Source: Streptomyces europaeiscabiei
GTDB lineage: Bacteria > Actinomycetota > Actinomycetes > Streptomycetales > Streptomycetaceae
Length of the DNA stretch: 64,000 nt
Reading direction: 5' to 3'
Assembly: GCF_036346855.1 (NCBI RefSeq)
Contig: NZ_CP107841.1
Coordinates: 5,398,001-5,462,000 of the forward strand
Part shown: positions 59,991 to 64,000 of the stretch, one piece after another
Numbering within the stretch: the first letter of the stretch is position 1
Layout of the letters: each line of letters begins with the position of its first letter
Position numbers and translations under genes: made by a program
The notes under the pieces: generated by a model
The model's input: the letters and a program-made list of their open reading frames with translations, nothing else
What the model was told of the DNA's origin: nothing
The model's database searches: none

Positions 59991-60890
59991 ATGACCGATC
60001 CGGTCATCCGCGCGCTCTCCGCGAGCGACGCTCATCTCTTCGACGCACTCCCCGACCCCCTGGGCGCCCGTGAAGGCCATCGGCGTACCCAGTTCCGCCC
60101 TGATTGGAAGCGCGTCGCCCTGCGCGACGGCGAGGTCGTCGCACGCGGCGCGTGGTGGGGCGGCCCCGACGACTCGGAACCCGTCAACATCAACTGGTTC
60201 GACGTGGCCGAGGGTGAGGAGGAGGCAGGGGCAGAACTCCTGCGCTCCGCTCCCTGGCAGGTCGAACTCGAGATCAACCTGCCCGGCGGCTGGCGGGAAA
60301 AGACCGACCTGCGCGCCGCCGCCGAGGCGCGCTCCGCCGCCGCACGAGCCGCAGGGTACGAACTCCTGGTGGAACGCTTCCTGTACCGCTGGACCCCGGA
60401 GCGAGGTCTGCCCGAGCGGCCCGGACGCCTGCGCTTCAGCGCCGAACCCGACGACACCGTGTTCTTCGACGCGTTGCGCCGCATCCACTCCGCCACCCTG
60501 GACGGCCACGCGCTCAGGGCCATCGAGGAGGGCGGCCTCGACCAGGCCGCGCAGGAGGAACTCGACTTCTTCCACTGGTGCCCCTCCCCACGGGAGTGGT
60601 GGCAGATGGCGTACACGCCGGAGGGCGACCTGGCCGGCATCCACATCCCGGCCCACAACCCCTCCGGCCCGACCATCGGCTTCATCGGAGTCGTCCCGGA
60701 ACAGCGCGGTCGCGGCTACGCCTACGACCTCCTCGCGGAGTGCACCCACCTCCTCGTCGAGCAGGGCGCGGAGTTCGTCAGCGGAGCAACGGACCAGGGC
60801 AACTTCCCCATGGCCGCGAACTTTGCCAGGGCCGGCTTCCCCGTCATCAGGGAACGCATCAACTTTCACCCGGCGGGCCAAGCGGCCTAG
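59991..60890 (+). CDS. GNAT family N-acetyltransferase
   Basis: The product is 299 residues. The acetyl-CoA motif is clear: IGFIGVVPEQRGRGYAYDLL (the R/Q-x-x-G-x-G/A core QRGRGY) near residue 230, then LVEQGAEFVSGATDQGNFPMAANFARAGF, cut here as two pieces in the fold's last helix. The N-terminal 110 residues form a divergent GNAT-like half, so this is probably a two-GNAT-domain protein. The start ATG at 59991 follows GGAGGA. The acceptor is unknown. A leader ORF and an inverted repeat precede it, and a strong hairpin follows. Confidence 0.87.
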   Translation: MTDPVIRALSASDAHLFDALPDPLGAREGHRRTQFRPDWKRVALRDGEVVARGAWWGGPDDSEPVNINWFDVAEGEEEAGAELLRSAPWQVELEINLPGGWREKTDLRAAAEARSAAARAAGYELLVERFLYRWTPERGLPERPGRLRFSAEPDDTVFFDALRRIHSATLDGHALRAIEEGGLDQAAQEELDFFHWCPSPREWWQMAYTPEGDLAGIHIPAHNPSGPTIGFIGVVPEQRGRGYAYDLLAECTHLLVEQGAEFVSGATDQGNFPMAANFARAGFPVIRERINFHPAGQAA

Positions 60891-60910
60891 CAAGGAGTAG
60901 CAACGCGCTG

Positions 60911-60943
60911 AGGGGTCCGGTCCGAGCGCAGCTCCGGACCCCT
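60911..60943. terminator. Hairpin terminator after the acetyltransferase
   Basis: AGGGGTCCGG (60911-60920) pairs with CCGGACCCCT (60934-60943) across 13 bases. Confidence 0.8.
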
Positions 60944-61188
60944 TGTCAGCGACATTCGGGATCTGCGCTGTGACCAGCGGCCACGATCTCGCCGTCAGAC
61001 CACGTACCTCACGGTGATCCGGTCAGCGGCCCCCTCTTGCCGCCTTGCGTTCGTTGCCGTCGCCGCAGCCCTCATCGGATATCGCCGTCTCACCAAGTGA
61101 GCCCGGCCGACCGCGCAGATGCTGACCATGCCCGCGTTGTCAGCGGCAGACCATAAGGTGCGCCCAACATCTCAAAGGAGGGAATGCC

Positions 61189-61785
61189 GTGGGATTCTCG
61201 GGTCACCTGGTCTTTGCTCGCAGCGACCGTTCTCTGGTGGAAGCTCCCGTGTTCGACAACCTCGACGAAGAACTCAAGGCAGCCGTGCACACATGGGAGT
61301 CACGGTCGGACGGCTGGCAGACGCTCCAGATCGTTTTCGGGATATGGGACGACGCCGACCTACCCGCACTGGTGGAGTGGAGCAGGGCACCAGCTTGCGT
61401 CGCCGACGTCTCCGACAGTTCCCTCGCTCTTGTGACCGGGCTAGACACCACCGGACAGCGCTGGCAGGCATGGCTCAACCTGGACATCGCCGCCAGGCTT
61501 CTGGCCGAGGAGCCCGAAGACCTCGAAGATCAAGTCCTGTGGCTGGACACACCGGAGTTCCACGAAGCCGTCAGGCACAAGCGTGCGGAGCTCGACGCCG
61601 AGATACCCACCGACGCCGAGGGCGCCGTTGCCTGGGCAACAGCCGCCGGCATCCCCGCCACGCCGCGGACAGTCAGAATCGAAGAGCTGCTTCGCTCACA
61701 CGAAACCTTCGTAGAAGACCTCTTCACCGCGCTGCTCGACCAGTTGGGCTTCAGTCAGGCCGCTCAGCCCTCACCTGAACCATAA
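61189..61785 (+). CDS. Hypothetical acidic cytosolic protein
   Basis: The product is 198 residues, with GTG 61189 following AAGGAGGG. It begins MGFSGHLVFARSDRSL and has alternate short strands and helices (DGWQTLQIVFGIWDDADLPA, LTGLDTTGQRWQAWLNLDIA) and an acidic C-terminal half (LLAEEPEDLEDQVLWLDTPE, EIPTDAEGAVAWATAAGIPA). It looks like a Streptomyces-specific conserved hypothetical. I know no function. There is no sign of decay. Confidence 0.7.
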   Translation: MGFSGHLVFARSDRSLVEAPVFDNLDEELKAAVHTWESRSDGWQTLQIVFGIWDDADLPALVEWSRAPACVADVSDSSLALVTGLDTTGQRWQAWLNLDIAARLLAEEPEDLEDQVLWLDTPEFHEAVRHKRAELDAEIPTDAEGAVAWATAAGIPATPRTVRIEELLRSHETFVEDLFTALLDQLGFSQAAQPSPEP

Positions 61786-62068
61786 GAAACGACTTCTTAT
61801 GCGAGTGGTCGTCGATGGAGCAGCGCTCGGTTCAGGGGCCATACCCCAAGCATTGCGTACTCGGGGACCATCAGGCGCTGACAGCACCTGCTTTCCAACT
61901 GTGGCGGAGAGGCGTCGGGTTGTGCGCAGCAGTGTTCATAGGCGGCTGATCGTCGGGCCGGGCCAGTCGCGGAGTCTGACCTGAGCGGCAGTGTACGAGC
62001 CTGAATGAGTCTGCAACTGAGACGGTCCGTCCACAACCGTCGTACGGCAAGGTGCAGCCGTGTTGTCT
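61786..62068. other. Region without a supported gene
   Basis: About 280 bases. Composition is nearer 60% GC than the rest. Overlapping short ORFs on both strands have no ribosome sites. Confidence 0.4.
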
Positions 62069-63064
62069 TCAAAGACTGAAGTCGGTTGGCGCCCGTTCGC
62101 TGGGGCAGGGTTGCTGTCGAGCTTGGAGTCGATGCCTCTCATCCTGGCTTCGGGGCCGACCAGGGCCAGACTCGCCATGCATCAAGCGCTCACAGCCGCC
62201 CTCATTAGCGTGCACACACTGACAGAATTTCCACCTCGACTTTGCCTTTTCTTGATCTCGCCAATTATGGGAATTCTGAAAGTCGATACCCGTCCCCGTG
62301 CGGACGGAAATGCTACCTACCGGCATGATGATGGTATTACCGCAACCGACTAGCGCCACCCCGGAAGGGCCCTTTCCGAGAAATAGCAAGTAAGGATCAC
62401 TAAGTTCGATCGGGAGCTTTTCGCTATTGTCTAGCAGGGTGATCTGGGCGGGCTCGGCTGTAATGTCGAGAATGGGAAAGTTAAGCAGCTTGACCGGCGC
62501 GACTGGATGTCCATTTGCGACGTGTACCAGTCGAAATTCGACCGCATGATACTCGGCCCGCATGATAAAACAGAGGGCAACGATTCCGGCGACGATGCTG
62601 GGCACGATAACCATTGGCCCAATGTTCTTGCGAAGGGTGAAGAATGCGAAGCAGAAAAGAAGCAGGAGGAAGGGAATTACAATCCCTTGGACCCAGTAGA
62701 GATCCGCGATAAACCCATAGACGTACAATCCAGCAAATGCCGCGTAAAATACGAAGAGTGACAATCTGTGACTAAATAGAAAGAAGTCAATGAAAAATCC
62801 TTTAAAGATCGGGATGGAGTACGTGATGGCAACCACGGCGGACACTGCAACGGAGACGGTGAGCGCAATTCCAGCCGTTCGAGCCAATACGCCTACGCGA
62901 TCAAGACCCACTTCTTCGGGGCGCACGCTCAATTCCTCGTAGAAGTGAACGTATCCAGCATTCAACAGGACAAAAAATAGGCCTAGTAATCCAGCGCCGA
63001 ACCCTAGGAGCAACTGCCAATCTACAGGCTCTCTGGTCGGTGAATCTTGGGGCTGTTGTTGCAT
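62069..63064 (-). CDS. AT-rich membrane protein of unknown function (likely acquired)
   Basis: The product is up to 331 residues, ATG 63064 with AAGG upstream. There are five predicted helices (LLLGFGAGLLGLFFVLLNAG, GIALTVSVAVSAVVAITYS, LSLFVFYAAFAGLYVYGF, IVIPFLLLLFCFAFFTL, VIVPSIVAGIVALCFIM), then a soluble beta part (YHAVEFRLVHVANGHPVAP, SDPYLLFLGKGPSGVALVGC). The coding stretch 62230-63064 is far poorer in GC than its neighbours and uses rare codons including a TTA at 62987-62989 and CTA. Beyond about residue 280 the frame becomes Arg/Gln-rich with normal GC, so the original end may be lost. bldA (TTA) control is possible. Confidence 0.7.
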   Translation of the reverse strand: MQQQPQDSPTREPVDWQLLLGFGAGLLGLFFVLLNAGYVHFYEELSVRPEEVGLDRVGVLARTAGIALTVSVAVSAVVAITYSIPIFKGFFIDFFLFSHRLSLFVFYAAFAGLYVYGFIADLYWVQGIVIPFLLLLFCFAFFTLRKNIGPMVIVPSIVAGIVALCFIMRAEYHAVEFRLVHVANGHPVAPVKLLNFPILDITAEPAQITLLDNSEKLPIELSDPYLLFLGKGPSGVALVGCGNTIIMPVGSISVRTGTGIDFQNSHNWRDQEKAKSRWKFCQCVHANEGGCERLMHGESGPGRPRSQDERHRLQARQQPCPSERAPTDFSL

Positions 63065-63259
63065 AACTACCTTGATATCCCGCCACCTCGGGACCCGCAT
63101 TCAGTGGCGGCGTAAATAGCGCCAAGCGGGTGAAGGTGTTGCGCTGAGTGGAGGTTCCGTGGGGCCGAGTTCCGTGAAGTCGGGTTCCATTCCGGGTCCA
63201 CGCACTCCGGCGCCTGTCAGGATTGGGCGGACTCGGATGCGAGTATCACGGCCAAAGGA

Positions 63260-63690
63260 TCACCGTAGTCGTGAGGTGCGGTTCATCCGACTCGAGGTGT
63301 GGAGCGCGGCGGCGAGCAGGTGGACGGCTGTGCCGTCGTCGCCCAGGGCGTCGCCGTCCAAGCGGGCCAGGAGCCGTCCCAGGGTGAAGGCGCTTGGCGT
63401 GCTGCAGGTCAGTCCGAGTTGTTCGTGCAGGTCGTAGTAGGTATCGGCGGCGAAGCGAGCGATGGCCGCCGGGGACGTGGCTCCGCCGAGGACGGCGACC
63501 AGGCACAGCGCAAGCAGGGAGCCCAGGCGGTAGCGGCGGCTCCGGACCCGGCGGGGATCGGGTATCCGGCCCAGCACGTCCGCCAGGCAGGTGCGCTGTG
63601 ACGGGTCCGGGCAGGTGGAATCGGTGTCCGCGCAGTGGCGCTGCAGGACACCGATCAGCGCGGGGACCTGAGATTGAGCAGTTCGCAGTC
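63260..63690 (-). pseudogene. ISAs1-type transposase remnant
   Basis: The minus strand encodes the start of a DDE transposase of the ISAs1 / H-repeat-associated family: VLGRIPDPRRVRSRRYRLGS, LCLVAVLGGATSPAAIARFA and TLGRLLARLDGDALGDD. Then the frame jumps to TAVHLLAAA, a motif that normally lies over 100 residues later, and ends in unrelated residues. So an internal deletion and frameshift have removed most of the catalytic domain. No intact inverted terminal repeats could be recognised around it. It marks a past insertion at this site. Confidence 0.75.
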
Positions 63691-63700
63691 GTCACACGTA

Positions 63701-63730
63701 CCTACGTACCGAGTGCACTCGGTACGTAGG
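63701..63730. promoter_or_regulatory. Perfect 30-bp palindrome before a lipoprotein gene
   Basis: CCTACGTACCGAGTG (63701-63715) is followed immediately by its exact reverse complement (63716-63730). The central ACCGAGTGCACTCGGT is the kind of dyad bound by TetR-family repressors. It ends 20 bases before the ATG of the lipoprotein gene. No TetR gene is in view, but the window ends shortly after. A hairpin role is less likely because there is no loop. Confidence 0.7.
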
Positions 63731-63750
63731 ACGCGAACGGAGATCAGGGC

Positions 63751-64000
63751 ATGGTGAGGAAGCTGTCGCGTGGTGTCGCGTTGGCTGCGAGCCTGGCTGT
63801 CCTGCCCCTGATGGCGGCGTGCAGCGGTGGCGAGGGCAAGGGCGAGGCCGACTCTGTCGCCGCGGTGGTCGCGCCGGCCAAGGTCGAGGTGATCGCCGAG
63901 CTCACCGGGTGCGAGGTGAAGATCCGGACCGAGGCGGAGGAGCTGCGCGAGGGCGTGTGTCAGACCTCTGTGGGGGATTACCTCATCACCACCTTCCCCA
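63751..64000 (+). CDS. Lipoprotein, N-terminal part (partial)
   Basis: ATG 63751 (GGAG ten bases upstream) opens a frame that runs to the window end (83 residues). A basic start (MVRKLSRG), hydrophobic core (ALAASLAVLPLMA) and lipobox (LMAACSGG, cysteine at 23) define a lipoprotein. The mature beginning (AKVEVIAELTGCEVKIRTE, CQTSVGDYLITTFP) has two more cysteines. The rest is missing. Control by the palindrome just upstream is likely. Confidence 0.75.
   Translation, partial: MVRKLSRGVALAASLAVLPLMAACSGGEGKGEADSVAAVVAPAKVEVIAELTGCEVKIRTEAEELREGVCQTSVGDYLITTFP

Noticed and set aside
60960..61090. Possible insertion-sequence remnant before the gene at 61189
   Set aside because: Short translated pieces in several frames look transposase-like only by eye; no motif or terminal repeat supports it.
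63701..63730. Palindrome as a transcription terminator
   Set aside because: The arms meet without a loop, no U-tract follows, and it sits directly before a gene start, which fits an operator better.

Overview
The window is a stretch of Streptomyces-type chromosome. The evidence is very high GC with strong third-position GC bias, GTG and TTG starts with purine-rich Shine-Dalgarno sites, many Tat or Sec secreted proteins and lipoproteins, SpoIIE/PP2C phosphatases, a MocR regulator, several SigE-type sigma factors, DUF5753, Uma2 and DUF3515 proteins, a PHO box and a LAxTG sortase substrate. I saw no rRNA, tRNA or CRISPR array. Nothing can be assigned to species level from the sequence alone.

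Layout. 0-2 kb: the end of a saccharopine dehydrogenase-like gene, then an APC amino-acid permease translationally packed with a universal stress protein. 2-6.4 kb: two different methionyl-tRNA synthetases on the minus strand, with a VapBC toxin-antitoxin pair between them. 6.5-11.3 kb: a VWA protein with a huge Ala/Glu/Pro spacer, then a PhoX phosphatase behind a clear PHO box. 11.4-20.6 kb: mixed housekeeping and conserved genes (a decayed FUSC exporter, an EEP hydrolase, an alpha/beta hydrolase divergent from a MocR regulator, a membrane PP2C phosphatase, and a protein that looks like a catalytically dead caspase fold fused to TPR-like helices). 20.8-26.5 kb: a two-component system, a secreted beta-propeller protein and an MscS-like channel. 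26.6-27.5 kb: a secreted NPP1/Nep1-like protein. 27.7-33.6 kb: an HTH-STAND-WD40 giant protein, then a sigma factor overlapping a membrane PQQ-propeller protein. 33.6-36.6 kb: a DUF5753 pseudogene, a Uma2 protein, and an XRE-TPR regulator divergent from a previously uncalled 32-residue peptide gene. 36.6-38.5 kb: a DUF318 permease / TIGR03943 pair.

38.5-46.5 kb reads as an envelope-stress module: two sigma/membrane-partner pairs, a secreted paralogue of one partner, two L,D-transpeptidases, a TlpA-like thioredoxin lipoprotein, a DUF3515 protein and another lipoprotein. 46.7-59 kb: an 881-residue SdrD-like secreted protein, an 1121-residue PAS-GAF-SpoIIE-ATPase regulator containing a coding minisatellite, a ParA/CooC-like ATPase with its small partner behind a possible metal-regulator box, a LAETG wall-anchored protein and several secreted or cytosolic unknowns. 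59-64 kb is more accessory: small paired hypotheticals, an acetyltransferase with a possible leader peptide, an AT-richer TTA-containing membrane gene, an ISAs1-type transposase remnant, and a lipoprotein gene starting just after a perfect 30-bp palindrome.

The most interesting candidates are the XRE-TPR regulator with its divergent short peptide (an RRNPP-like cell-cell signalling arrangement, inferred only), the sigma/partner/L,D-transpeptidase cluster with its repeated secreted domain, the pseudo-caspase-TPR protein, and the 30-bp palindromic operator.
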